Shown here piece after piece: positions 11,408-21,978 of a DNA stretch of 64,000 bases. The stretch is taken from contig OX422194.1 in assembly GCA_949130485.1 (NCBI GenBank), forward strand, positions 202,883 to 266,882, read 5' to 3'. The notes beneath the pieces were generated by a model. The model did not search any database and was not told the DNA's origin. It worked only from the letters and a program-made list of their open reading frames with translations. The position numbers and the translations under genes are program-made. This DNA is from Agelas oroides (Eukaryota > Porifera > Demospongiae > Agelasida > Agelasidae). The stretch's first letter is position 1. Each line of letters begins with the position of its first letter.

Positions 11408-11848
11408 CACCCCCCACACACCCACTCACTCTCACCCTCCACACACCCACTCACTCTCACCCCCCACACACCCACTCACTCTCACCCCCCACACACCCAC
11501 TCACTCTCACCCTCCACACACCCACTCACTCTCACCCCCCCCCACACACACACACCCACACCCACTCACTCTCACCCCCCACACACCCACTCACCCCTGG
11601 AGCAGTTCTCTCATTCTCTTTGCGTTGTGTCTCACTTTGCTGAACATCTCAGGCGACCTCTCCATAATATGAAGAGCTTCAATGGCACCGGAGGCCAACA
11701 TAGGAGGCATGGACGCAGAGAAACAGTAGCCGAGACCAGACAGCCGCTGATGGTCGATGATGTAGCTCTTTCCTGCACAGAATCCACCCATGCTCGCCAC
11801 GGCCATGTCCAGAGAGACACAGATAATGTCTACATCATCTGGCTACAG

Positions 11849-11911
<63 letters not shown>

Positions 11912-13923
11912 GGTGTGGCAAGAGAGGGAGGGAGATGTAACATTTCTTGGAGAAAGAAGTGCACCGAAACAGACCGAAAATGACACCACCTGTATCATCA
12001 GTAACTCACTTCTGTTGGGAGGCCTAGATACAGCTGATAAACTCACTGAAATTCCAAAGTGTTCAGTGGCCCCTCTTCCGGTCTCCCCCAGCACCCCAAA
12101 TGTCAGACTTTCCTCCAGGAAGATCGGGACACGATACCGGTCGCGAAACTCCACCTAGAGAACACAGTGAAACAGAAAACTTCATGATGTGACGTCAGAT
12201 CAAAACATTTACTAACTAAACATTTAACGATGTTGCTATGGTAACAGAGGAACTTCTTTCAGTCAACTGACAAACCATCTGCTCTTACTGACCAATTTTG
12301 GAAGAGGTGCAAGATCCCCCGAGTTCATGTACAGGCCCTCGGCAACAATAAACTTGCGAGTGACCTTCTCCTTCGCAGGATTCTGGCAAAAGAGGAAATA
12401 AAAGTTGCTGAGTGGGAGGATTCCAAGGGCCTTGATCCCAAGCTCTCTCTCCTCGCCCGTTTTTCGAGGAGAGGGGAATGAGGCTTGGAAGGACATGTGC
12501 TGCCGTGTTACCTTTATGTCCAGTTTTCTCTGTTCCTCAAGCTGTCTCTCCAGGTCAGCCATGTCATTGTGCTTGAAGAATTTGATCTTACTTCGCGAGG
12601 CAATCAGCCCCTTCTGGATGGGGAAACACACCCCTTCATCACTGTGTGTGTGTGTGTGTGTGTGAGTGTGTGTGTGGGTGGGAGGGGTGGAGGGGTATGT
12701 GGCAGTTGAAACGGTCAGATGGTTGTCACATGACCCTCACGCACCAGAAGATGATGTCTCTTCTCTTGGAGTAGGCTGGGATGGCACTGGAGATGGTGGC
12801 AAAACCATACGAGTAGAGAATGGCCTCCTCCTTCCCAGTGAACCGAGCCAGGTGCTCCTCCAGCTCAACATGGACATCTACACAAAGAAGAGAATCACGA
12901 AAACTTGACAACTGCTGGGAACCAAACCCCTGGCTTCAGCTGTTAGTGCTCTGAACACATCACCACCAACCCACAACATCTTGTACTGAGCTCAGTGGTC
13001 AGAGCATTGGCAGCTCACACCAGGGATCTCATCTCACTGCTAGTTTTTAACCTTTCATTCATCAGCTTAGGCAAGCCTAAATCAATTATTGTGGTCGCTG
13101 CCAAGTTACCTATACACACTACTGGACACACCCACCTCAAGTTGAATAGTGACATACCTACAGTGCCATAGAATCCTCTTGGACCACACGACCCTACACC
13201 ATACTTTCGTATGCTGTTTGCCGCCGACTCCTATGTCCAAAACAAAAAGACAAGCTCTCAACTGTCACATGAATGCAGTGAATGATGGCTTGCCTTGACA
13301 GCTTGGTTGCCGAGCAGCCCGAGGAAGTTGAATGTTGCTAGGTTGAGGCACTCCTTGCCATTCACTGTGATCTGAGGACCTGCAGTACTGGAGCAAAAAA
13401 CATGACTGCAATAACCCACTAATCTCACAGATGATGTACAAGTGACCACACCCCCTCATGATCACGTGATCAGTTGCTGACCACACCCTCTCATGACCTT
13501 ACCCAGTTACCACTGGTGCTGGATCCACCTCCCTATCCTTGGGGTAAACGTCCGGGACCAGCGGCTCCGGCTGCCACTCTGCTACCATCTGCTCTTCTTC
13601 CTACAAATGAGATGGAGGGAGAGAGATGCTTATAAGCAGCCTGTGGTCTTCCACCCTCAGCATTGGGAACAAACTATTACATACTTCTTCTGTAAGCTTG
13701 TCATGTTTGGACTCTGGACGATACTGTTTGGAGAACGCCAAGAGATAGAAGATCCACGCCACTAGGATGGCCTCTAGTGCTATGTGATACGTTGGCGCCT
13801 GCAGGGATCGGAAATAAATAGAATCAATCACCTTACCGTCTGCTGGTTTTCGCTTCTTCCTCGTCTCACCTCTGCCACGTATGCGACAACGGCTTCGAAA
13901 ACAGAGCCTGGAGTATCAGCCAT
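10515..13923 (-). CDS. SPTLC1: Serine palmitoyltransferase subunit 1 (LCB1)
   Basis: Twelve in-phase exons, 5' to 3': 13870-13923, 13685-13798, 13503-13600, 13294-13387, 13158-13230, 12745-12877, 12512-12641, 12293-12382, 12047-12154, 11595-11842, 11033-11224, 10515-10608. They give 475 residues; human has 473. This is the non-catalytic partner in the first, rate-limiting step of sphingolipid synthesis (serine plus palmitoyl-CoA) at the ER. An N-terminal membrane segment ([13 protein letters not shown]) is followed by the alpha-oxoamine synthase fold: [15 protein letters not shown] with the conserved Cys (human C133), [28 protein letters not shown] and [15 protein letters not shown]. As expected for LCB1, the PLP lysine is absent ([14 protein letters not shown] region). 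The exon 4 donor is GC (AAG/GCAAGC). It shares a ~210-bp divergent promoter with HMG-CoA synthase. Confidence 0.96.
11280..11595. repeat. CA / CCCACTCACTCTCACC repeat in SPTLC1 intron
   Basis: Tandem units of CACCCACTCACTCTCACCC interrupted by pure CA runs fill the intron between exons 11033-11224 and 11595-11842. A (GT)n run of about 60 nt lies at 11849-11909, just upstream of the exon starting at 11842 on the minus strand. Confidence 0.9.
12987..13072 (+). mobile_element. tRNA-derived SINE-like fragment
   Basis: GAGCTCAGTGGTCAGAGCATTGGCAGCTCA is followed by a degenerate box-B region and a TTTTAACCTTTCATTCATCA tail. Three similar segments occur at 20828, 32737 and 49671. The A-box-like word GCTCAGTGGTCAGAGC is shared. 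Confidence 0.55.
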
Positions 13924-14135
13924 CAGATTTTCACAGTGCCAGCAGCCACACCCATCCAAATACCTCAGACGATTTTTTGAGTGATCGTGCGGTACGCGCG
14001 CGACACCCACGCTCAGCTGATAAGTTGCGTGATTCCAAATCAAGCGCATGCTACTATGTGGAGACAGCAAATAAGAAACGCTCACAGTCTTTGCAGCTTC
14101 CTCTCTGCGGACGGTGAGCTAATAAACGTGCAGCG
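13924..14135. promoter_or_regulatory. Bidirectional promoter region of SPTLC1 and HMG-CoA synthase
   Basis: Only 212 bp separate the two start codons, so both 5' UTRs and the promoter must lie here. There is no TATA box. A GCGCATGC core resembling half of an NRF-1 site lies near 14044, and CG-rich stretches occur at about 13988-14020. A sterol-response element was looked for and not recognised. Confidence 0.6.
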
Positions 14136-16229
14136 ATGTCCAAGATACCTTCACTCTCTGCCGGAAAATGGCCGGAGAACGTAGGGATCCTCGCTATGGA
14201 AGTGTACTTTCCGTACACATGCGTCAACCAAACCGAGCTGGAGTCTTTCGACGGAGTGAGCGCCGGGAAATACACGATCGGGCTCGGGCTAAGCCACATG
14301 GGGTTTTGCGGGGACTGTGAGGATGTGCACTCGCTCGCTTTGACCGTGGTGCAAGGACTTTTGGAAGCTAACCACGTGGCGTATACAGACATTGGCATGC
14401 TTGAGGTCGGAACAGAAACCATCTTGGACAAGTCCAAGGCGGTGAAGACGGTGCTCATGCAACTGTTTGCAGAGTGCGGCAACACGAACGTTGAGGGGAT
14501 CGATACTACTAATGCGTGCTATGGAGGAACTCAGGCGCTTTTCAATGCTGTCTCCTGGGTGGAAAGCAGCGCATGGGATGGTGAGACACAAATCCATGAA
14601 CAGCGTAGCTTATTTAGGTCGATGTGTGCTTTTTTCGCCGTTGATGGTATAGCTGTGTCGTTCCTTTAGGTCGGTTTGCGCTGGTGGTGACGTCTGACAT
14701 TGCAGTGTATGCCTCGGGCAACGCACGACCCACGGGTGGAGCTGGGGCCATTGCGATGCTGATTGGACCTAATGCTCCCCTTGTGTTGGAGAGAGGTGGG
14801 TGGGGGTGGTGGTGGGGGAATAGTACACAGGCTCCTCCCCAGCTTTTGTCAGCTAAATATTCTGCATGCAGTAATAATATTTCCCATTTTTTCCATGGTA
14901 CAGGTCTGCGTGCAGTCCACATGGAGCATACGTATGACTTCTACAAACCAGACCTCAGCTCTGAGTACCCCATAGTAGACGGGAAACTTTCTATTCAGTG
15001 CTACCTGAAGGCCCTGGACATTTGCTACCAGCGGTTTGGCAGTAAGGCTGGCACTGCAGATGCACCGTTCACCATTCGCGATGCAAGTTTCTTTGCCTTC
15101 CATTCTCCTTTTGCAAGGCTGGTGCAGAAGAGCTTGGCTCGACTCAAGCTAAACGATTTCATGGCAGACTCCTCCCCAGACATGAGTGAGGGAGGAGTGT
15201 ATACTGGACTGGAAGTTCTCAAGTAAGAGCCACACAGCCTTATTCCTAGGCTCTCCCACTTTGTTTTCTGTGAGGCGGGAGAGAGGAGACGGGACAGCTA
15301 GAGTCTGGGAATGTACACATAGTAGCACAAACACAATACTCCCTCTAGATTAACTCATTGACAAGAGTGGAATGTTCTGTGGTACTGTTGGTTTGAGATA
15401 CTGAGTTACTCATTGTCTTCCACCATAGGAGCCGTACCCTCGAGGACACACGTGGCGACCGAGATATCGAGAAGCTGATGATGAAGAGCAGTGAGGAAGA
15501 GTTTCGTGCCAAGACGGACCCCACTCTCCTCCTCAGTAGGGAAGTGGGAAACATGTACACAGCCTCTCTCTACAGTGGAGTTGCATCGCTACTGGCTATG
15601 TGAGTCAGTTTGAATGAGCCTCATTCCCAGACCAGTGGCCTGGGAATGAGGTCTGAAATCTAGAACACTGTGGAGTGAAGGATGTACTCACAATGCTACT
15701 TCCCGCTCTTTATATTTACTGAGATAGCCAAAGGATGGCTGAGGACGTACCCTATAGTTCTTGCATCCTGTTCCACATTAGCAACCATCCTTTCTTTCCT
15801 TCCGATAGCAAGAAGCCAGAGGAGGTAGCCGGCAAGAGGATGGTTTTGTTCTCCTATGGGTCAGGCCTCGCCTCAGCTATGTACTCGCTCCGAGTGAGCT
15901 CCGACACTACCCCGGGCTCACCACTCTCCTCCCTCATGGAAAGCCTGTCCAGTATCCCCGCCAGACTCAAGTCTAGGAGGACGGTCTCGCCGCCTGACTT
16001 TGAACAAACCATGCTCCTCAGAGAGAAGACGCACCACTCTGCACCCTACATACCCGTGGGAGACCGGAAAGAGCTCTTCCCAGGAACGTACTATCTTGCC
16101 AGTGTAGATGAAAAACACAGGAGAACATATGAAAGGTTGCCACCAGCTGAGAGAAAACCTTCAATCACACTACGCTCACCACTTAGGAAGTTCACAGAGG
16201 GTCAGACATACACCAACGGAGCTTTGTAA
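14136..16229 (+). CDS. HMGCS1: Hydroxymethylglutaryl-CoA synthase
   Basis: Exons 14136-14580, 14670-14795, 14904-15222, 15429-15599 and 15809-16229 join in phase to 493 residues; human cytosolic HMGCS1 is 520. The enzyme condenses acetyl-CoA with acetoacetyl-CoA to HMG-CoA, the committed entry to the mevalonate pathway. Catalytic residues are visible: Glu in [15 protein letters not shown], the acylated Cys in [17 protein letters not shown], and His in [15 protein letters not shown]. Also present are [25 protein letters not shown] and [16 protein letters not shown]. No mitochondrial presequence is evident, so the cytosolic form is likely. The C-terminus is shorter than vertebrate HMGCS1. An ATTAAA at 16277-16282 may be its poly(A) signal. 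Confidence 0.97.
15233..15316. mobile_element. Degenerate foldback copy in HMGCS intron
   Basis: The arm CCTTATTCCTAGGCTCTCCC is followed at about 15300 by GAGTCTGGGAATG. A second, shorter and cleaner hairpin copy, CTCATTCCCAGACCAGTGGCCTGGGAATGAG, is in the next intron at 15616-15656. Confidence 0.6.
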
Positions 16230-16276
16230 GATAGCTAAACTTGATATCCTGATAAAGTTTGTAGGGTATAGTTAAT

Positions 16277-16282
16277 ATTAAA
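16277..16282 (+). terminator. Candidate poly(A) signal of HMG-CoA synthase
   Basis: ATTAAA about 50 nt past the stop codon, the commonest variant of the canonical hexamer. The gene converges on NDUFA7, whose stop is about 210 bp further on. Confidence 0.5.
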
Positions 16283-16488
16283 TAGGGTAGCTTAACTTTT
16301 TGTAATAATTCTTGTAGGGCAAATTTTTTTGTATTCTGTCATTATTCATTCTTGTGAGGTTTTGTAGAAAACATCTTATCACTCTTTGAGCACATGAGCG
16401 AGTGTACAACATGCCACTATCATCACCTGACAGTGTGACTATATACAAACCATGAATAGTGAGTAATTTGTACTGTAATTATGTTAGC

Positions 16489-17381
16489 TCAGGATTGCTT
16501 CCAAGTCCATCTGTGGCCGATGCCAGGAGTGGGGGGTGTGGTGATCTGAGGATATGCAACCTCCTCACTGTAGTAGAGGAAGAAATAAGCACACAACACA
16601 CAACATGGTACCTTCTGTTAGGCTCTCCCTGAAATAACAGCTGATTAGAACAGCTAAGATTAGCCTCGTTCCCAGGCTCTTGCCTCCTTAGTGGGGAGAG
16701 CCTGGGAATGAGGCTATGGTAAGGTACAGTCATGAGCTCTGCCGTACTTGTGGAGTTAGCTAGAGAAAACATTGTCAATAAAAGTCAGCAGGCCAGGCTG
16801 CATGCACAGCAGTTTTCAGCTTTGTGTCACACGTACTCTTCTAGAATCAGAATTTCCCTTGAGTTGAAAACACTGTCAGAACGGCTCTTACCTTGTAACC
16901 GTCTCAGAGGCATTGGCCAGCTGCTTGTGGCTGCCGACCACTGTTGGTGGCTGTACTCCACGACGCAGATCTCTGCTGCAGTAGTAGTTGTCTGCCAGCC
17001 TGTGGGCAGGGCCGGGAGGCAAGTTGGGCGCATCAGGTGACCTTGTGGAAACCACCTGGGTGGTCCGCAGCCAAGGTGCTGCATCCATCTGACGCTAAAC
17101 ATGCGTGTGTGTGTGTGTGTGTAAGTGAGATGAGGAGATGGAATTGAGAGGAAAAGGAAGCAAGGGACTGGTGACTGTTTTGCTGCATGGCCCCAGCAAC
17201 CCCCCCAACAGGCCAGTCTCTTTATCGCCCAGCAACCCCCCCAACAGCTAGGCCAGTCTCTTTGTCGCCCAGCAACCCCCCCAACAGGCCAGTCTCTTTG
17301 TCGCCCAGAAAGACGTACCCCGGCGAGGAGGTTTCTAAACCAGCTGACGAGTCTCCCTGGATGTCCTGGAAGTCGCTTCAT
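16489..17381 (-). CDS. NDUFA7: NADH dehydrogenase (complex I) subunit NDUFA7 / B14.5a
   Basis: Small three-exon gene: 17319-17381, 16892-17088 and 16489-16567, 112 residues against 113 in human. The diagnostic segment LPPGPAHRLADNYYCSRD corresponds to the conserved NNYYCTRD region of B14.5a, and the tail TPPTPGIGHRWTWKQ to the PIKRWELS end. It is an accessory subunit of the matrix arm of mitochondrial complex I. The start at 17381 was chosen because it gives the family length; an in-frame upstream ATG (about 17429) would add 16 residues. The single exons are too short to stand out, so the gene is visible only when spliced. Its ATG is about 90 bp from the divergent kelch gene. Confidence 0.92.
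16661..16717. mobile_element. Foldback element copy in NDUFA7 intron
   Basis: TTAGCCTCGTTCCCAGGCTC and GAGCCTGGGAATGAGGCTA are perfect or near-perfect inverted arms around about 18 nt. This is a nearly undiverged member of the family. Confidence 0.85.
17195..17312. repeat. ~38-bp tandem repeat x3 in NDUFA7 intron
   Basis: Three units of CAACCCCCCCAACAGGCCAG followed by TCTCTTTGTCGCCCAG lie between NDUFA7 exons 1 and 2. Read-through frames over it give spurious Trp/Gly-rich peptides. Confidence 0.85.
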
Positions 17382-17473
17382 TTCGTCTCCACAGCAACTG
17401 CAGCCTCTTTTCCTTTTAGAGCGCACCATCCGCAGCGTGGGAGGAGGAGCCCTGAACAATTATATAGTGGGTC
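17382..17473. promoter_or_regulatory. Compact divergent promoter of NDUFA7 and the kelch gene
   Basis: The start codons are only 92 bp apart on opposite strands. The gap contains a pyrimidine run (CTCTTTTCCTTTTAG) and GCGCACC but no TATA box. The two transcripts probably start within, or overlap across, this gap. Confidence 0.55.
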
Positions 17474-20400
17474 ATGACTGAGCCGCCAGAACAGATCAAG
17501 GAGCTGACTTTTGGTAGCTGGGAGCATCCCAGCGTGGAGGGCACTCCACCCAGCCCCAGGTGACGATTTTTTAAGTAGCTTAAGAGAAATTATGGCAAAT
17601 TTCTGGTCATGATACCATGCAGGAAATGACTGTCTCTATGCACACAGGTATGGTCATGTGAGTGTGTTGGTTGGCAGTCGTATGTACATGTTTGGAGGCA
17701 TAAGTGAAGACAATGCAGTGAAGTACCACAACGACATGTTTGTCCTCCAACGTGAGTTAGCAAATGACCTTATTAATTGTAAGTCCTCTTAACTATGGGC
17801 CATATAGTAACAGGTGAGGGGTCCGCAAGATTTCAACAGAAAATTTTCAGCAAAAAGAGTATGCAAAATTTCAAGCTAGTCTACAGACGTTGCTATTTTG
17901 AGATGATTATCAGCTGAGGTTCATGTTAGTTGCAGATCCCTTGGTAACTGCCTTGATATGATGACCATTTGTTCTTTACCAGTCGGAGAGACGTTGAGAT
18001 GGGAGGCTGTTGACCAGCAGGGAGACAAACCCTCTGGGAGGGAACAACCAACAATGAAGTATGGCTGCTTTACTTGTGCACTATGTCTTGTCCTGAACAC
18101 CAGACCCCTCAGCCCTCAAGTGGGAAGGGTTGTCGACCAAGCATCCCCATACCAGCTTCACTGTCATTTCCATATCAATTTTAGTCTCATTCCCATACCA
18201 GTTTCACTGTCATTTCCATATCAATTTTAGTCTCATTCCCATACCAGCTTCACTGTCATTTCCATATCAGTTTTAGTCTCATTCTCAAATCCTCAAAACT
18301 AAAATGTTTGACGCTTGACTCAGAAACATGAGTCCCATATTTCTTGTGTGCAGTGCCATTGGAGAGGAGCTATGCATGTTTGGAGGTGTTGAGGCGGAGA
18401 ATGTTTACACATGTGCTGAGGGACTGTACATTTTCCATACTGGTACGTACATGTATGTACGTATAGCTGCTTGTTTGATAACTTCAGCAATTTACGTTGC
18501 GCTGTGAAAATTTACCAGTTTGTGCTGTTCATTTCACATTTCTTGCTCGTAGGTTCCCATACGTGGTTGAAGCGCGAGACGTCTGGCGTCCCCCCTAAGG
18601 CACAGAGTTTGTCGGCTGTGGTTTACGGAGTCAAGATCTTTACATTTGGTGGAGTGCTGAACGGAGAAGCTCAAAACAGTGTCCACATACTAGACACAGG
18701 TAGAACACAATAGAGGGACTAAAAACATGCCACCCAGATTTTGGTAAAGTACTGTACAGATGGTTCCAAATATCAGTTAAGATCTACTTCCAGAGGGCAA
18801 ATGGTACAATCAAGAGGCAGCTGTACAGTGGACCTTTCGCCCTGAGGGAAGCAGCTTCTTTTATCGTTCAGCATTCACGGCAATGACTTCTTGCCTATAT
18901 TTTGTGCACAGCTGTATCCACCTTGACTTTTGCCCTCTGGAATAAAGCCACACCCCATGAAAACTGCCTCTAGTACACACACACTTTAGTGGCATTGCTA
19001 GTGGCGGTTCCACAGCTGGCTAACAAGCAGTTTATCCGGTGGGTGACCAGTAAACTGGTTGTTGGCAAAAGCCTTGACACAAGTATTAAGTAAACAAAAA
19101 ACACTTCAAGAAATTAACAGTGTGTGTACTGTGGTGTCATGTGATGGTGTTGTGTCAATCATGCGATATGTGGTTTCATTGCAGATTCCATGGAATGGAC
19201 TCTGGCCCAGACCACTGGTACTTCTCCAGTAGCAAGGTCTGTCCCATACCCATACCACCACAGAATACACTGTCCCATTCCCATACCACCACAGAATACA
19301 CAGTACAGTATATGCAATCACTCTAATGTGGACACTGCTAGGACCTAACCTTGTTCCCAGGCCCTCATCGCTATTTTGTGCTGCAAAGTGACAGATGCTC
19401 CAAAAGCCTGGGAACGAGGCTAGTACAGACACTGCTAAGACCAGAGGTGGTGTCCTAATTAACTTCATTTCAAGGCAAAAGTTGTCTGATTAATTCTTAA
19501 TCTAGGGTGTCCCCCCCCCCTTCCTCCAGGTGTGACCATGCCTGTGTAGTGGTGGGTCGCAGGATGTATCTCACGGCAGGCAGTGGTGGCAATGAGCTCT
19601 GGTACAATGACCTTCACACGTTGAACCTGGACACACTGGAATGGGCAGAGGTGAAGGTGGAGGGCGTCCTCCCCAGTCCACGGGACTACACCACTCTCAC
19701 CAACCTCAGCAACTGGGTGAGCAACTCTCATGCTTGATTGATTGTTTGATTGATTGATTGATTGAAGTCTCTCCTTTGTGCACAGTACCTGGTCATGTTT
19801 GCTGGTTTCAGTGACCAGAACGCTCTCTCCGACTTACACTTTCTGGATCTCACTGCTAGTGAGTGGGTGTGGGTGGGGAGAGATGAAGGGAGGGGGGTGA
19901 ATGCCTAGTGATGTTTCCCACATTGCAGAGTCTCTCTCCTGGAGTGTGGTTACCATGGATACAGACACACCCACCCTGCCTCGCTACGCCCACTCCACTG
20001 TCCTATTCGAGAACAAGGTCAGAGAATCACCAGTACTGGCCTTCCCCTCCTCTTCCTCCTCCTTTCCTCCCTCTTCCTTTCCTTCCTCTTATCTCTCCTC
20101 CTCTTTTCCCTCTTCCTCTCCTCCCCCCCCCCCCCCCCTTCCCCCCCTCTTCTTGACTGACCAGCTGTACGTGTTTGCTGGGCAAAATGAGGAACAGGAA
20201 CTGAATGATGTGTGGGCAGTACAGACAAAAGGTAACACTCTTACACTGAACATAGTATGACCATTTTAACAGATGCCTCCTCCTCCTCCTCTCCTCCTTC
20301 CCACCCTTCACACAGTTCCCTTGAGTGGGTACGTACACTGACTCTACCTCACTAGTATTCTCACACACTAAACAGAAACCTCTGTTCCCTATGCAGGTTT

Positions 20401-21706
20401 GAGCCAACTCCTGTCCCCCGCACTCGCTACAACCTCCCGACTCCTGTCCCGGCTCCAAGGAAGGCAGTCACACCAGCACCACCCAAGGTAGCCATTAGAG
20501 TTAGCTGATGAGAATTCATCCACTCAAGACATAGTTGATGTTATGAATGCAGTATCACTGTACATGCTGCGTATGGAGAGAGGATTGTGAGGGCTGGTAG
20601 CAATGGTCGTATGGAGAGAGGATTGTGAGGGCTGGTAGCAATGGTTGTAGCTGCGTATGGAGAGAGGATTGTGAGGGCTGGTAGCAATGGTCGTAGCTGC
20701 GTATGGAGAGAGGATTGTGAGGGCTGGTAGCAATGGTTGTAGCTGCGTATGGAGAGAGGATTGTGAGGGCTGGTAGCAATGGTCGTAGCTGCGTATGGAG
20801 AGAGGATTGTGAGGGCTGGTAGCAGTAGTCGTAGCTCAGTGGTCAGAGCAAGGGTAGCTCAAGCCAAGAAACTAGCAACTGCTGGTTTTCACCTTCCTCT
20901 CATCCATACTTGAGTCATTCTGTCCTCCTAGGAGATAAAACCACAGGATTTTGAAGAATTGCGGTCAACTTATCTTAAGCGCATCAATGAGATGTTTGAC
21001 ACTCTGGCAGAAAAGTTTCAGCAACTTGACCAGTGAGTGGTGGGATGAGGGGGATTGACCATGACTTAAACTGTCTCCCGTTGTGCAGAGGTATGGAGAC
21101 ACTCGCTACTGAGAAAGCGGCCTTTGCGGAGGAGAAGAAGGCTCACACTGAGCTCTACGAGACACAGCAGCAGGTTTGTGGCCACTTCCTTGTGGCAGGA
21201 TATGAGTCTCCCATACACCCTCACACCATCATATGTCACACCATCACACCTTCACACACCCTCATAGGAGTTAAAGGAGCTGTTGGACTCCCACAAGCAG
21301 CAGAACGAGGAATGGCTGGAGAAGCTGAGGACAGAGAACGATGCAGAAAGAAAGAGCATTGCAGAACAGAAGGTGGGTGGTACCAGCTGCTAGCTGACAA
21401 GCAAATATCCCTTATACCAGGGTCTCTCCCTCTTTTCCCTCCCCCTCTCCCTCTCCCCCATTCTCCCAATCTCCCTCTCTCCCCCCTCTCTCTCCCTCCC
21501 TCTCCCTCTCCCTCTCTCCCCTCCCCCTCTCCCCCTCTCCCCCTCTCCCCCTCTCTCCCCCTCTCCCTCTCCCCCTCTCCCCCATTCTCCCACAGTCTGA
21601 ACTAGAGAAGGCAACCATGGAGCTTGCTGCAGACAAGGAAGCATTTCAAGAGAAAAGTAAAAAGTTGGACGCCATCATGAAGCAGGTGCAGGGTCTCACC
21701 ACCTGA
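17474..21706 (+). CDS. Kelch-repeat protein with C-terminal coiled coil
   Basis: Exons 17474-17559, 17648-17751, 17983-18076, 18354-18442, 18553-18699, 19185-19236, 19530-19716, 19786-19858, 19929-20017, 20165-20231, 20316-20328 (13 nt), 20397-20487, 20932-21032, 21089-21173, 21268-21372, 21596-21706; about 497 residues. Kelch blades recur with the GG signature: RYGHVSVLVGSRMYMFGG, AIGEELCMFGG, VYGVKIFTFGG, VVVGRRMYLTAGSGG, YLVMFAGF, LYVFAGQNEE. A Pro-rich linker (residues ~330-365) precedes about 130 residues of Glu/Lys/Gln-rich coiled coil. The architecture resembles Tea1- and RABEPK-like scaffold proteins, but I cannot name an orthologue. The junction of exons 3 and 4 has no GT-AG pair that keeps the blade intact (see findings). 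Strong poly(A) signal at 21903. Confidence 0.85.
18148..18288. repeat. ~46-bp tandem repeat x3 in kelch-gene intron
   Basis: Units of CATACCAGYTTCACTGTCAT followed by TTCCATATCARTTTTAGTCTCATTC occur three times between exons 3 and 4. No coding role was seen. Confidence 0.85.
19348..19424. mobile_element. Foldback element copy in kelch-gene intron
   Basis: CCTTGTTCCCAGGCCCTC and AAAGCCTGGGAACGAGGCTAG enclose about 40 nt. Same termini as the other dispersed copies. Confidence 0.75.
20560..20826. repeat. ~46-bp minisatellite x6 in kelch-gene intron
   Basis: Units GCGTATGGAGAGAGGATTGT followed by GAGGGCTGGTAGCAATGGTCGTAGCT are repeated about six times with a truncated second copy. The array runs straight into a SINE-like segment at 20828, whose GTAGCTCAG resembles the unit end, so it may have grown from the SINE edge. 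Confidence 0.9.
20828..20925 (+). mobile_element. tRNA-derived SINE-like segment
   Basis: GTCGTAGCTCAGTGGTCAGAGC, an A-box-like start, is followed by AAGCCAAGAAACTAGCAACTGC and a TTTTCACCTTCCTCTCATCCAT tail. It matches the layout of copies at 12987, 32737 and 49671. Confidence 0.6.
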
Positions 21707-21902
21707 TGATCAGTTCGGCTGTCTTCCTCTTCTTGTGCGTATTTGTGTTGTACAACACTATTTTCACACTGGTTGTGACTGATGCATGCATGGACACTTG
21801 TGCGTTCAATTCTTCTTGTGCAGTTGAGTGTGTTTGTGTTATAACAAAACTATTTTTCATACCGATGCGTGCATGCACGCTCAAATTAAATCTTATTCTC
21901 AC

Positions 21903-21908
21903 AATAAA
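21903..21908 (+). terminator. Poly(A) signal of the kelch gene
   Basis: AATAAA about 200 nt past the TGA at 21704-21706, in AT-rich 3' UTR. The MCCC2-like gene converges from the other strand with its stop at 21979. Confidence 0.6.
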
Positions 21909-21978
21909 TTCTATTATTTTAGCATACATCTCTGCATCGTTAGAAATGTATCAATAGACAGTTCTGAAACCAGTTGAA

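Noticed and set aside
13924-14135. Sterol-response element in the SPTLC1/HMGCS promoter
   Set aside because: CCACACCCATC near 13945 only loosely resembles the consensus; not enough to call.
16827-17459. 210-codon minus-strand frame upstream of NDUFA7
   Set aside because: It reads through two introns in a frame different from NDUFA7 exon 2; only its first 21 codons after the internal ATG (exon 1) belong to the gene.
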